Assembly: GCF_030272615.1 (NCBI RefSeq)
Contig: NC_081410.1
Location: forward strand, 574,952,263-575,016,262
Length of the DNA stretch: 64,000 bases
Source of the DNA: Cryptomeria japonica
Lineage: Eukaryota > Streptophyta > Pinopsida > Cupressales > Cupressaceae
Direction of reading: 5' to 3'
Shown: piece after piece, positions 1-12,179 of the stretch
Layout: every line of letters begins with the position of its first letter
Position numbering within the stretch: the first letter of the stretch is position 1
Notes under the pieces: generated by a model
What the model saw: the letters and a program-made list of their open reading frames with translations, nothing else
Told to the model about the DNA's origin: nothing
The model's database searches: none
Translations under genes and position numbers: made by a program

Positions 1-575
1 GAACAATCAGACTCACCATGACATGAATCCACATCACACAGTGCACCATTAGTACCCAAATCTCGAGTACCTTCATGTGACAACTTAATAGAAGCATCTT
101 GCACATGTGTAGTCATTGTTGTTTCATGCTGATGCAAAATTTCATCACTGCTGTCATGTAAATCAGAATTGTTATGGGTCAATATTTCCATGGAATCTTC
201 ATTCTTGACACTGGTATCATGAGTGCCAAAACTCAAGGTCACTCCCACAACACTTTCTGAACTTGCCATGACTTTCAAATCATCATTACGCTCAAGTGGA
301 AGACTGCTGTCATAAAGATCAGACTTGTTATCATGACTGATAACAACTTCTTGAGTGCTAATAATGTCAACATTCTCTTCAAAACTCACATTCTTTTCCA
401 TTACTTTCTTTGTACTGTTAAGATTATTTGTATTAGTGGTTGCTTTCTTTTTCTTTGCAAACAAGGGATCCAAAATTCTCGGATGTTGTAAAAACCTTGT
501 TAAATTCCTATCATAGTTTTGAAAGGCCTCCATGAGCTCTGGCATGAGTTCCTGTATAGACTTCATTTTACCCAT
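1..575 (-). CDS. Partial gag-like ORF of an LTR retrotransposon (runs off the window)
   Basis: Reading the minus strand from an ATG at 575-573, I find an open frame of 191 codons with no stop to the window edge. It begins MGKMKSIQELMPELMEAF, followed by a lysine run and then a Ser/Asp/His-rich stretch with a loosely repeated DLYDSS/DLHDSS motif. It starts about 90 bp downstream of a tRNA-Met primer binding site and LTR, where gag or a leader protein of an LTR element is expected. No zinc knuckle or protease is visible in the part present. I do not recognise the family, so gag is inferred from position. The reading frame is undamaged, unlike most element genes here. Confidence 0.55.
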   Translation of the reverse strand, partial: MGKMKSIQELMPELMEAFQNYDRNLTRFLQHPRILDPLFAKKKKATTNTNNLNSTKKVMEKNVSFEENVDIISTQEVVISHDNKSDLYDSSLPLERNDDLKVMASSESVVGVTLSFGTHDTSVKNEDSMEILTHNNSDLHDSSDEILHQHETTMTTHVQDASIKLSHEGTRDLGTNGALCDVDSCHGESDC

Positions 576-662
576 ACTGAAACAAAAACAAGAGTGTTGG
601 TTACTCTAATATCAACTGTGGGAGTTTAATGATTTCCAACCCCAGCAGGATTGCAGGAAACC

Positions 663-674
663 GCTCTGATACCA
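663..674 (-). other. Primer binding site (initiator tRNA-Met type)
   Basis: The minus strand reads TGGTATCAGAGC, the sequence complementary to the 3' end of initiator tRNA-Met used by many plant LTR retrotransposons. It lies one base inside the LTR edge at 676 and fixes the element's orientation as minus. Confidence 0.85.
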
Positions 675-675
675 C

Positions 676-2369
676 TGTAGTATCCCTTTGCCAATGCTGA
701 TTAGAGGCCCAAGGAATTTCGTCAAATACTTTGCATACAACCTCTTTACTTGTTTCTATGTTTCAGTCTGATAATGATTGCTTGAAATGATATCAAATGT
801 GATTTAAATGCTTTCAAATGGTTACTAAGATTTCTAGGCAAAGAACTATAATGCAAATGCAATTCTTTTTATCTTTTTGAATGCATATGGATGACCCACA
901 CAATGTAAATATGCACCTACAGCAGCTAGACATTAATACAAACAATTGGCATGCAAACTAAATATAAGAGACACAACTCTTGACATTCAAACTCCTTGTG
1001 ACTACAATGATATTAGAATGCAAGGAGATTGCTTACAAACTGAAATGACATGCAAAAGGCCAAGACTCTTGGCTTACAATGATGTATCCAATGCAAGTAC
1101 CAAACTGATATAAATGTGCATCTACAACTGCTTAAGAACAGCGATTATTACAACTGTAAAAATGATGCCAACTACACTAGAAAAACATGACAAAAACTGA
1201 TGTAAAGAAGTTCTTTGATTGATGAAGATGTGGCAGATCCTTATGCAAAGAATGGAGTCTCTCTAAAGCCAAATCGTGCCTCTCATGCAGCTGCCCTTGT
1301 TCTAGCATGAACTTCTGATATAAAGTCGTAGCAGCAATAATGAAGATCTTCAACAATGTCTTCTTTCAATGTGTTTAAATCTGCAAAATATATTCTTTGA
1401 AAACCCCTTGAAGATTCTGAAAGAAATGTAAATCTTATCCAATGAATCACCAACTAGATCCCTGTATGAAGCCCACAATTAAGCAATGATTCAGCTGGTC
1501 TTTCATAGCCTCAAGATTGCATAAACACTGAAGAGATTTCGTTCTCCAATGCTGAAGTTCCGTGAAACTCTAGGTCTCAATGCACAATACCCAAAAGCAA
1601 AGACAAATGATCATCAATAATGAGTTTGATTTGCTTTTTGAAACCTTTTATATCCTCTCAACTCTTAAATGCCTTTAATTCCCTTTTGAAATCCACTTTA
1701 GGTTTTTAATAAAACTTTATAATAACTTTTGAAATGGGTCGATCCCTTCATTTTTGTGCAAAACAAAATAATATAAAGTATTATTAATAATCGCTTATAT
1801 CTCCCTTGAAATTGGTACTTTATATTATTCCTCATGCACTTTATAATTTGACTTTATAATCATTAAATGTCGTAAGTCAAATAAAGTCATTAAATGTTCT
1901 CACTTTATAATTTAACTTTATGTTATTAAATCCCCTTTAATTATAAAGTCACATGAAGTCAATATAATATTCCCTTAAAATAATTAATTATTATTAAAGT
2001 AACACTTTAATAATAATTAAATGTCATAACTCCATTAATTACCATTATTTAATGATTCTGACTTCATTACTGGCTAGCCCACTACTCCCACTGTCAATCT
2101 AGATGCCTTACTAAAAATAGTAAGGGTCCCTCTCTAACATTCACTGACTTACTATAAATAGTAAGTCCCTCAAAACGGAACTAGAAACCTCTAAATATCA
2201 ATGCCTCAGAACAAATGAAAGATATGGTGAGATAAACACTTACAATGGCCACCTGAAGAGCTCCAAAACTCCCAAACTGGACACTCTAATCCACCATACT
2301 AGACTACGAGGGTCAAAATAATAGGCTAACCCCTCGAACTTTGATGCTCATGAAAATGGGGACATTACA
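676..2369 (-). repeat. 5' LTR of a minus-strand LTR retrotransposon
   Basis: On the minus strand the LTR starts TGTAATGTCCCC (2369) and ends GGGATACTACA (676), directly followed by the primer binding site. A TATA box (minus ATATAAAAGG) lies at about 1644-1653. The 5' half contains short inverted pieces around ACTATAAATAGTAAG. The internal region and the second LTR lie left of the window, so no target-site duplication can be checked. Confidence 0.8.
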
Positions 2370-2505
2370 AACTTAATGCATAGGCAAGAAGATGGAACAA
2401 AGTGGTCATTTTGTTCCGTCTCTCTACAGTGATTTATTTCTTTGAAGAATTTTATTTAGGATCTTGCTCTTTTGCATTTATGGTGACTTCCATCTTCTCA
2501 ATCAT

Positions 2506-3457
2506 TTAGTCGATGCCATCATGTACCTCACTCCTGTCCATTTCGGTATGATGGATCATGGTCAATATGGACTCAATGAAATTGAGGAGATACTCAACGA
2601 GATCCCACCAAAAGTCATCTAGGATCACTTGCTTAACTTTCATTGCCCTTGTAGTGTTAGATTGCCTCCATATGGACCAATTTGGGCTTATTACCATGTT
2701 AGAAAGTGCCTCATGAACCTTCACAAGTTGTCTTATCACAATTGTGTTGGAGGCAAAAAAATTCTTGAAACTTGTTTGAAAATCAAAATCAAAATAAATA
2801 AATTTACAAAAGTTAAAATTAAAAAAAATGAAAAGGTTTACTAAAGTGAAAGATATTTATTATTTAACCTACCTTCAGTAGCTCCAATCTCGAGAGTGTT
2901 ATAAATATACCTTGTGACATATGGTGGTTGGTGATGAACATTTGGATCTTTTCAGCATTTGGATCTCGAGAGTGTTATAAGATGCACTTGTTTGATCCAA
3001 TCAATTTTGGTGTCAATTTTTTGTAGCATTAGGCTAAGGGAGTGGACAATGCAAGGTGTCCAAAAATGTGAGAGGAAACAATAGTGAATGCCAATTCATT
3101 CACATAGACACATCTCACTATGTCTTGATTGACAAGACTCGTTATGAAATGCCTTTTCTATTTGTCCCTTTGATCTATAAGTGTAGAGGTCATAGGTTCT
3201 TCAAGTATGGACACAAATGGATGGCTCTCCATAGGTTCAACATAAGAAGGTTGTGGAGGGGGCTTCATCCCTCTCGATCCTTTCTTTAGCAAAGGATGAT
3301 TTTGATTTGATTTACATCTTGATACGTCTGCTTTTTCTTTCTTTTCAAGATATGCCAAGACTACTTCATCTGGAAGGGCTTTATCATTTGGGCTCAGTTT
3401 GTTTGGACAAAATCTAATGCCTTGTCCATGGAGTCTACACAAATGGCCTTCACTCAA
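2506..3457 (-). pseudogene. Decayed hAT-superfamily transposase
   Basis: Two minus-strand open pieces resemble plant hAT transposases. The upstream piece (3457-3158) contains LHGQGIRFCPN, like the end of a BED-type zinc finger where a C2H2-like region runs into the cytoplasmic-looking spacer. The downstream piece (2739-2506) has NMVISPNWSIWR, VKQVILDDFWWD and a following helix, matching the DUF659 segment that precedes the hAT catalytic core in this superfamily. The order is right, but about 420 bp between the pieces are not openly coding, and the RNase H-like core and dimerisation domain are missing. No terminal inverted repeats were found. It is a fragment in the OSCA intron. The identification is recognition of family motifs, not a database search. 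Confidence 0.6.
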
Positions 3458-3719
3458 TTGTATGAGCTTGGATATCTAACTTTACAATGCTTACAACTCC
3501 AAACATAACCTTCACAACCTTCACCACTTGGAAGTTGCATCATTTCAACATATTTCCAAATGGGAGAGAGTATGGGTCTGTTTTGAAGTGGGGTTGGTTT
3601 AGGGAGCTAGAAACGGTTGCCATTGTAATTCCTAAGACAACACTTTCAATAAACAACACATTCAAAACAAACCAAAAGGAAACAACTTCAAAACAAAACA
3701 AGAGAGTTCATTTGTAAAA

Positions 3720-6098
3720 GAAAAGGGTAAGGAGGAAAAACCAAAAACTTCAAAAAACTACCTCTCTTAAAGGAATCTTCCTTGATGATCTCCTTGACAA
3801 CAAATCAACAGTTACAAATGCGTAGGAATAGCACAGCAACCAGCTTATAGAGTTCAGCAATCATTCTTCAACTCTATTCGTGCAATGGAAAGCAAGAAAC
3901 TAAGTTCAGCCATGGAGGAAGATATTTTTGTTTTTCATTCATAATACGAAAAATGAGGTTAGTTTTGCCTTTTAGATGTTTTTTATGACATAAATTAGGG
4001 TTGGGATGGCAAAATGACCTTTTTGCAATAAAAATCAATTGAAAAAAATTAGAAAATGGTCAAATTCGCCTGTGTTGGACGGCGAAATACATCCCAAGCT
4101 CGCCTAGGTTTGTTCGAGCTGGACCCACAGCCCTGGGGCAGAACCTTGTGTGAACCCATAGCGAACTGTATTGGGACTTCTCTGCAAATCCCTATGGACG
4201 AGTAACATAGCTTTGACCCTTTCGCCCATCTTCAAGTTGAAGATGTTCATTTGGCCAAGTAGAGTGGCCAACACTTTTGTGTGAACTATTTATTTGACAA
4301 CACTATTTTAGTTTCAATAACATGCTTGGGCAACTCCATTTTTGAAAAGTGATATTTTCTTCGTTGCCCTAGAGTTTTAGAATGTAATTTTTTGACCAAA
4401 CAACCTTCTAAAAGTGAAAATAGACCACTTGGAAGATTGAAAACTTAGTTTAGAACTGTGTAGCAGCAAGGAGAAGATTAAGAAAGAGGCAGAATCTGAA
4501 AAGAATGCTGTTGATATCTCCTTTATAAAGGCAATGGAATATGCTTACACCTGCAAAATGTAAAAGGAATGCCCTGCTCTACTGCAACATTAAGGATTGA
4601 TTCCTTTTACTTTGTAATGGTAACATCATTCATAAATAGGTGTTTGGTTTCCTTGTATATTTTAAATTGCCTTTTTGCTTTCCTAAGATGACTGAGACAA
4701 GTATGGTGCCACCTTTTGTAAGAATTTCTCTTAAACACTTAATCATAGTAGATGTTTCATGTGTTTTGGTTCACTTGCACATTTAGATGGAATTTAGAGA
4801 TGGCTAAGCAACACAAGAATCACTCAAGTGATTTTCGGCCACCTAAACATAGGCAGAGTTTAGATGAGAGTTAGCTCACTTTTGCAATGGTAGGCAGAAA
4901 TTAGAAATGGTTAAACAATTAGGAAGTGCACCTCATTGATGTTCTCTTTCAGCACCTTAAGATAGGCAGAATTAGGAGATGCTTTTTCCATGCCTATTAA
5001 TTTTGGTGGAAAAACAGATAGTTGAACCAAGTCATATCATTCCCAATGAAAAAGTTTAGTGGTTTAGTTGGGTTGGGAATACACCATCTTCACTTAGGCC
5101 ACTTTCTCTTTCTTTGGTGGAACAAACCAATGGTTTCACCATGAGAGAAATATACTTGACGGAAAATCATTTAAGCCATTTTTCATCATGTTGGCCGAAA
5201 AATCACTTGGTTAAGCATTGCATGTGTGTGCTTGGGTGAAGATATATGTCAATGTTACCAATTTAAAGATGCTAGGTGGAATAATGGTTGGTTGAGCTAA
5301 AGGATAATTTCATTGGGTGAAAATGGATTGTTTTTGCCACCTTCAATTTGTTGGGTGGATAAAACATTCCATGCTCCCATTTTAACATTACTAAGGCAAA
5401 ACTCCATTGTTGCTTAGCACTTATATGTAAGCATAGGCAGAACTTGATAAGATTTGTGCTAGTTCTAAGTTAGGTGGAATATTAGTTGGAGCTTGCGTTT
5501 ATTGTTGCCACTTCTACATATGCTTTAAGCAAAGATTTTGAGTGGCTTAGCCACATGGAAAGTGCACTTGAAATCTTGCACACTTAAGCCAAAGTGGAGC
5601 TTTGGCACAGTTGTGCCATGTCTCCACTATGCCTTAGATTTTTACTCTATCTTCATCATTTGCTTCTAATTCCCATCACCTTGCAAAAGTGTTAGCTGAA
5701 GCACTAGACCATGACAAGATGACCTTGTAAATCGACTGAGGAGATCATAATTTACTTTGATTGACATAAGATGTTCGATTGTGTTGACGAAATAGACAAA
5801 ACATAGTATGAATAGTGATTTTTGTAGTGGTGGAACAATTGGCTCGTCTAGTGACCATGGAACATACCTAGGCCATGACAGAACTTTAGAATCTTTTGAT
5901 TAAATTTTTTCCAATCTCTTATCTATTGGGCAATAGAGTCAATCCTAACCTAACACCCAACATACACAAAAAACTAAAGTGATAGAATAAGTAAATACAT
6001 TACATGGGAAAAGCTTTACAACCAAGTAGAAACTAGTAATTGAGAATTCAGCAGTGCAGCTAATTCTCTTCCATTCTTTTTATGAAATTTAAAAGGAC
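3720..6098. other. Intronic sequence with no recognisable gene
   Basis: About 2.4 kb of AT-rich sequence without a supported ORF. From about 4800 to 5720 short words such as AGGCAGAA and GTGGCTTAGCCACAT recur in degenerate form, as in the 47640-48130 region. This suggests decayed repeats. I cannot assign a family. Confidence 0.4.
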
Positions 6099-6540
6099 GA
6101 TGTGGGGGTTATCATATATATTTCCAATAATTCAAAGAAATAATACTGTTAGCAGCCAATATTTACTTAAAGATAAAAAGGCAGATGAACTTTGTATTGA
6201 CTTTGGTAACTGTGGTAGTTCTTGTTTGTATAACTAAAATTAATGATCTGTTTTGTTTTCATTGCAGTTTGAAATTTTTTGTTAATTTATCAGATGATGT
6301 GGGGGTTATGATATATATTTCAAATAATAATTTCAAAGAAATAATTCAGTTAGCTGCCAATATCTGCTTATAATTTTAGGGACAAAATAAGATTATCGAT
6401 TAACATGAGGAAGGAAGATTAAAAAGGCATATGAAATTTGTATCTACTGTGTTAACTGTGGTAGTTCTTGATTGTATAACTCAAACTAATGATCTGTTTT
6501 GTTTTTATTGCAGTTTGAAAATTTTTATTCCCTTGACAAT
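6099..6540 (+). repeat. Tandem duplication covering a splice acceptor
   Basis: Unit 1 (6099-6295) and unit 2 (6296 to about 6540) both start GATGTGGGGGTTAT and both run through TGGTAGTTCTTG, TGATCTGTTTTGTTT and TTGCAGTTTGAAA. Unit 2 carries the real acceptor and the first codons of the OSCA exon. In unit 1 the copied acceptor (AG at 6266-6267) is intact, but the copied exon start soon diverges. Confidence 0.85.
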
Positions 6541-6639
6541 CCTTGCTTTCGTGGTTCTTGTTCCAGTTAATGCCACAAAGGGGACAGTACATGACATTGA
6601 TAAACTTTCAATGTCAAATGTTGAATCGGGTTCTCAGAG
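6514..6639 (+). CDS. OSCA1-like: OSCA/CSC1-like calcium channel, exon (transmembrane helix 2 region)
   Basis: OSCA proteins are plant hyperosmolality-gated, calcium-permeable channels of the plasma membrane with a TMEM16-like fold. This 126-bp exon follows TTTTTATTGCAG and ends before GTTAGTGAGT. It encodes a hydrophobic helix (KIFIPLTILAFVVLVPVN) and then DIDKLSMSNVESGSQ. This matches the second membrane helix and the conserved DIDKLS-SN--GS block of OSCA1-type proteins. The incoming intron splits a Gly codon and the outgoing one splits an Arg codon (AG/G), completed by the exon at 49921. One base plus 41 codons plus two bases fits the length exactly. The paralogue cannot be named from this fragment. 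Upstream exons are not in the window. Confidence 0.9.
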
Positions 6640-7875
6640 GTTAGTGAGTACATAAATTTCTTTGAGGTAGAAAATGCCTAATATGTTTAAACAAAGAGGC
6701 ATATGGGAGAGCAAAGTAAATTTATCTCAGAGCTATTTGATAATATTTTCTGACTTTAGTGTCATTTATATGTGTATAAATGACTTATCTGTATGAATAT
6801 GAAACCATTTTAATTGAGGTCATTTTTTCTTCTTTCTTGACTTATGCTCTTGTAATCACTCCGATTTTAGTTTTTGTTGATTATAGATCATGATGATATT
6901 AGTCAGATACTCTTATTTAAAGGCCATCAAGATACTTGAGGCTAAATTGAGACAAATAATGATGCATCTGGGTACACAAAGCAGTCTTTCTTTAATTTTA
7001 GTTATTGTTGTCCTGAAGGTTACTGTCAAACATGCATACTTAGAAGGCTACAACAGGTGCAGAATGAGTTACTACAGGTCATCTACAAGTTGTACAAGTG
7101 ATATTTATAATTTTAACCTGTTGTAGATGTTGTATAATGTACTAGAGGCATATGGGAAACTGCTGCAGGTATGTTGGGAGCTCCTACAGGAAACTTGATA
7201 GTGTGCTACAGGTATTTGGAAGACAAGGCATAAGCTAGGCTGATTTGCATTGGGATTGTTATTGGTTTTAGCAATATAGTCAATGTCAAATAGATATGCA
7301 ACAGGTTCATGTAAATTATAGGAGGTCATTTTTCTACCTGGGGTCTGCTCAAATTTTTAAAGGGGCGGAGTCTGTCTTTTTTCACATGGATGCTGCTATG
7401 TCAGCATGTTGTTATTATTTGGGCTGATACTCTTGTTTTCTCCACAATAGTTCATTTTTCTTCTTTTGGCGTTTGCTGAGACCCATATGGACAGACCTTC
7501 TTCGCTGGGCAGAGGTTTCTTTTTGTTATCATTTGAGTGTCAATTACAGTATTGCTTGACTTCATTGAGGTAGCAAACTGTTATGCTTCATTGTCAACCA
7601 ATTATTTGGGCACATGATGTTTTATTTTCTTTTCTTTGCAGCTATTTCTTTTTCCCCATGTGACATGACAATTATCTTGGTTGTTTAGGTGCTTAATTGT
7701 TTGCGTGGGTGAGTGCACCTTTGGTTGTCAATCAGTATCTCTGCCTTTAATCAGTTACTCGAGGTGACCTTTAGTTGTCAAATGAAAGAGTTATTAATAT
7801 GGGAGAACCAATGATCTTCAGAACTGAGTGTTTCGTTTGAAAAGAAGGTAGATCTGAAAATAGAGAGATTCCCTA
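6640..7875. other. Intronic sequence with no recognisable gene
   Basis: No supported coding region. Between 7040 and 7320 the word CTACAGG or a variant recurs several times. Nothing else is identifiable. Confidence 0.4.
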
Positions 7876-8568
7876 TGTTGAAAGTGTTGAATTTAGGCAA
7901 TCAGATGTTAATCTATTTAATTAAATTATAATCAAACTGAGAATAAGCAGAAATAACAATAAAGCACACACGACAAGACAAAAATACCCTAGGAAAACCT
8001 CCCTCTTGGAGGAAAAACCCAGCATCAAAGATTCAGATCAGTTCCTTTATTTATAAGCAGATTATATGAACAGTATATATCAGATTACTTATCTGATTGT
8101 AGGGCCAATCTAGGGCAGATTAAACCAAGTACATGCAGCTGTAGTATATCTTTAGAGAGAGCAGAATATCGACACCACTTGGAGAAGGAGATCGCTGAAG
8201 TATAGGGCACCACCTTGCCCAGTCCAATGGATTCTCTCAATGATTGGATAGACTTGCAGCAGTATGAAGCTTAGATCGCTTCCTTTCCTTCCAAGTTCGC
8301 TGACTGAATTTACATAAGGCTAACAACACTTGATGAAGATGATGCATTGTGTTTGAAGTGTGAAATGAATCTTGTTTATATACAAGATTCATGTTCAAGT
8401 TTTCCAAGTCGGCTTTAACAAAATTGCCGCTATTTTACATAATTTAGTTTTGCCCTTTTGGCACCTACATAAATTGCAAGTTATACCACGTTTCATTTTG
8501 GGCCCAGCCCTATTAGACATGTAATCGCTTTACAATATGATTAATATTTTAATTGCCACAAGGCAACA
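7876..8568 (-). repeat. Probable solo LTR
   Basis: On the minus strand the segment starts TGTTGCCTTGTGGC and ends CACTTTCAACA, with a TATA-like TTGTATATAAAC near 8380. It holds the paired AAAACCTCCCTCTTGGAGG block common in the transcribed part of plant LTRs. I see no primer binding site or polypurine tract next to it and no convincing target-site duplication, so the exact ends are uncertain. Confidence 0.5.
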
Positions 8569-9719
8569 TTAAAATATAATCCGAACTAGCTATCCATTTC
8601 AACAGAAAGGATATAGAGGATAGAGATAGAATTTCCAAGAAGATCAAAAGGAAGAGGCAAAATCTCTTTGTTAGGTATTGTTGTTCTTTTGATAGGACAT
8701 GCAAAGAGGGGAAAGGGATGGAGAAGGAAGTTGAGTTGAGATGTTGACTGTATAGTGAGAAGAAAGGGTGGAAACTAGAAGAGAGGTTTCCTAGGGAAAA
8801 TGAAGGCAAATAGAAGATAAAGAAATAGTTGTGTAGCTCATTTTTGAATTGTGTAATTTGAAGGCTCATGTGAGCATGTTTTTTAAGTTTGACATAGGTA
8901 GACTTGAGTACTTTAATACATGCTTCTTGTTGTTGTGATTCCATTGTGCGTATGCATGTTGTGAAGAGTGTTCGGTTGCTAGGTTGGGCCATCCTTGATT
9001 GGACCCCGACCCCTTTACCTAAATTGCATCAAATAGCCTTTTCTCTAGTGTTATCTGAGCTTTGAGGATGCATTTCTAGAGATAGCAAAAAAACTTCTAG
9101 ATTTTGGGAATGGGTAGGGGCTGAATACACACACACACACTCTAAAAGAAGGCAATTTTTTTAGATTTATTCAAATATATGATCCATGATCCAAACTTGA
9201 ATTCCATTGTCACACTAACCATCAATGTGAAATAATAAGCCTTATTTACAAAGGGATAAGAATACAATGGCAATCTAGTGATACTTGATATTTAAAAATA
9301 CATGAATTTACCATTGTACATTGAAAAAATGATATGGAAAATGGCTAAATTAAAATGTTTGGCTGCCTTAAGCATCAAGCTCAATAATCAATGTCATGAA
9401 TTTCTCCTTGTCAAGGGAATTGCTAGACTCATTTGGATCTTGCAAACAAAACCCCTATCAATCTTAGTTGCACACCTTAGTCTTCATCAACCTGATTTGG
9501 CTCGTTGGGCTCTACACCACATAGTGTTGTTTGACTGCCCTTGTATTCATTTGTATTCCAATCAATGAAATGCAAGAAATGACCTACAAAATATTCCTTT
9601 CCACTTTGCTAAAGGATGGTTGTTCCTATTAATAAAGTGAATAAAGCTATACATAGACTAGTTTGTCTATGTTGTAATGGAATTGAAAGCTTAAGAAAGA
9701 AGGTAAATAGAAAATGTTT
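8569..9719. other. Intronic sequence with no recognisable gene
   Basis: A 147-codon minus-strand frame (8992-8549) is low-complexity Phe/Leu/Ser-rich, runs into the LTR at 8549-8568 and matches no family known to me. A short (CA)n run lies near 9130. No other feature is supported. Confidence 0.4.
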
Positions 9720-11110
9720 TGTGGCAATGAAGAAGGCCCATATGACTACCATCAACTTACTAGCTTTTTTTGTGCCATAATATGTTTGTTATTTTAGCTA
9801 AACCCTTGTAGCTAAAAAGTTTCACAAAAAATATTCCTTGAGCACTAATCAGGCAAGATCCTTCACATTTTCATGTGGGTCCTCATTGAGACAGTCCTTC
9901 ATGTTATCAATAGGAATAACTCTCCATTACTAGCCACAAATTAATGGGGTTCATTGCATATGCAATCATGTGTGTAAAGGGCTGTTTTGCTTCTCTGACC
10001 TATGTTGAATGATGGATTGAACATGGTGATAAAATTACAAGGTGGGGGTCTCTCTAACTAATCACTGATGACCAAATGCAGCCATCATTTTGACAAGAGT
10101 TCTATGAATGCATGTAGATCTCTCTAAGGTTGTGATTGCCATATTTGATAATGAAAAAAACATGTGATACAATAGATGTGATGTCTTATATTTGATGAAA
10201 AAGAATCATAGGCCACATTATACTTCACCCTTTTCCCCTAATATGTCTTGTAGTCCCCTCACCTTGTCCACTCTTGTGTCATAATCATTAGTTGCAATGG
10301 CTTTTGCAACTCAAGCATCCGCTCCAATAAAATGAAAAAGAATGGATATTAAGTCACAATTAATTTGTGGAATTCTTTCATCATAATAGAATGAAAGAAT
10401 GCTTATAATGTGTGATGATTGTATATAAATATTTGTATTGTTTTCAAACTTAACAAGTGTTTTTAGGCCCACTTATTTAAAATTGTTTTGTGATAGTCAA
10501 GTAGGCGAATATGACTTCCACCAATTTACTACCTTTTCTTGTACCCTAATATGTCTATTTATCTTAGCCAAAGTCTTGCAGCTATCAAGTTCCACAAGTC
10601 TGATTCGTTGAGCACTAATTAGGAACAACTATTTTCAAACATATGGGATTCATTACATATATTATTATGTGTAAAGGGGTGTTTTGCTTCTCTAGTCTAT
10701 GATGAATGATGAGCTGAACATGCTTGTGGTAAAATCACAAGGTGAGGTCTCTAGAACGAATCGTGGTTCACTAATTGCAGCCTTTATTTTTCAAAGAATG
10801 CTATCAATGCACTCATAGATCCCTATAAGGTTGTGATTGTCATATTTGATGATGATAAAAACATGGGATACAATAGAAGTGATGCTTCTCACATTTGAAA
10901 AAAAAATCGCTGACCACTATATGCTCTTACCATCATCTAGCCCACTCTTTTGTCACGATGATTTGTTGCAAGGGTTCTTGCAAGTTGCAACACAAACATC
11001 CTCTCTCTAATAAAATGAAATAGAATGGAAATTAACTCTCAATTTGTTTTGAAGGATTTTTTCATTCCAAAGGAATAAGAGAATACTTATGGGGTGTGGT
11101 TGCATATAAA
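9720..11110. repeat. Diverged tandem duplication, about 770-bp unit
   Basis: The copies near 9720-10440 and 10490-11110 share, in the same order, a CATATGACT--CACCAA-TTACTA block, a GAGCACTAAT block, GGG-TGTTTTGCTTCTCT, and a TCCAATAAAATGAAA-like block near the end. Divergence is substantial, so the duplication is old. Neither copy is coding. Confidence 0.7.
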
Positions 11111-11450
11111 CATTTGTGTCTTTTTCACCCTAACCATGACCCAATCAATTTTTCCTGATGTCCTTTAGTGCATTTTTGCTATGTGCACACAACATGAGGT
11201 CCAATTGTTCATCATGAAGTCCAATATATAGTGGCTTAAATTTGATGTCTAAAACTAACTAAAAGGTCTCACTTTTTGCCCTACACAAATGTTGGAATCT
11301 AAAATAAAAATCTAGTGTCCTTGTGTTTTTTGAAAAAATCAATAGCTTGAGGGAAATAAGGGATTTCTTTATGTATGACTATAATGGTATTGAGGTGGTG
11401 TCTCGTGTCTTTCAACCTAGCCATGTGTTATCAAATTCATTATTTATTTT

Positions 11451-12132
11451 TGTAATGTCCCAATATTTAAAATTCCTTAATTTTGCTTTAAATAATTATC
11501 CCACGTTCACAATAGGGCTTACAAGCATTATTATAATTTTGATATATATGTCAGACTTAAAATTTAATAATATAATTTTGAAAAATAGAAACTTATTTTT
11601 GAAATCTTCTGTAATCGTTTTTCAATTTGCAGCTATTTTATCTCTACAAATGTCTTGTAACATTCTTGCTGAAGTTAGAGGTTCTTGTCCACTAACTTGA
11701 TGAAGAAATCAAGGATTTTTGTCCTTGAATTTCTGACTATGAGTGTGTTTTGTCCTCAAGATTGCTGAATCGTTGATTCATACTCCATGTAGGAAACATA
11801 AATAATTTATCTTTGTTCAATATGTCTTGATTTCCTTGACTTATCTTCCTTATATACATCTTTTTACTTCAATAAACACAACCCTTCATTCACTACCCTT
11901 TGTCCTTTTAATTAAATATAATTTTAAGCTTTTATTATTTCTTTAATAGGAATCACAAGTGTAAGAACATAATCCACGATTTAGTTGATATGCTCCATCT
12001 TTTAGATATTAATATACTTTAACTAGGGACCCATTGTTGCTTATTAATCTTTGTAGTGTATGACCGATGATCAACATCTTCTCCAATGTAATATAAAGAA
12101 TTTAATCTGGTAATTTAGGTGGGGACACTACA
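11451..12132 (-). repeat. 3' LTR of Gypsy A
   Basis: Aligns end to end with 30785-31435. Shared blocks include TTTAAATAATTATCCCAC, AATTTGCAGCTATTTTAT and TGTAAGAACATAA. On the minus strand a purine-rich tract (GGGTAGGGCGGAC) immediately precedes it, as expected for a polypurine tract. Confidence 0.9.
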
Positions 12133-12179
12133 GTCCGCCCTACCCAAGATTGCTTGTCCTCAAGTAATTTTAGATTAGG

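Noticed and set aside
6268-6373. An additional coding exon in the upstream duplicate
   Set aside because: The acceptor is copied, but the exon body diverges within a few codons into noncoding sequence and reaches a stop. The true exon is at 6514.
1-6513. Upstream OSCA exons
   Set aside because: No segment encoding the first transmembrane helix or the MPE-ELI-HAGLD region was seen. These exons must lie left of the window.
7876-8568. A precise target-site duplication for this LTR
   Set aside because: I tried TGTTG at 7876 and at 7885 as ends. Neither gives matching 5-bp flanks, so the boundaries stay approximate.
8549-8992. A 147-codon minus-strand gene
   Set aside because: Low-complexity Phe/Leu/Ser composition, overlap with an LTR edge, no known motif and no promoter. 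Likely chance.
11323-11700. A 125-codon plus-strand ORF
   Set aside because: It runs from unique intron sequence across the LTR boundary at 11451, so it is an artefact of insertion.
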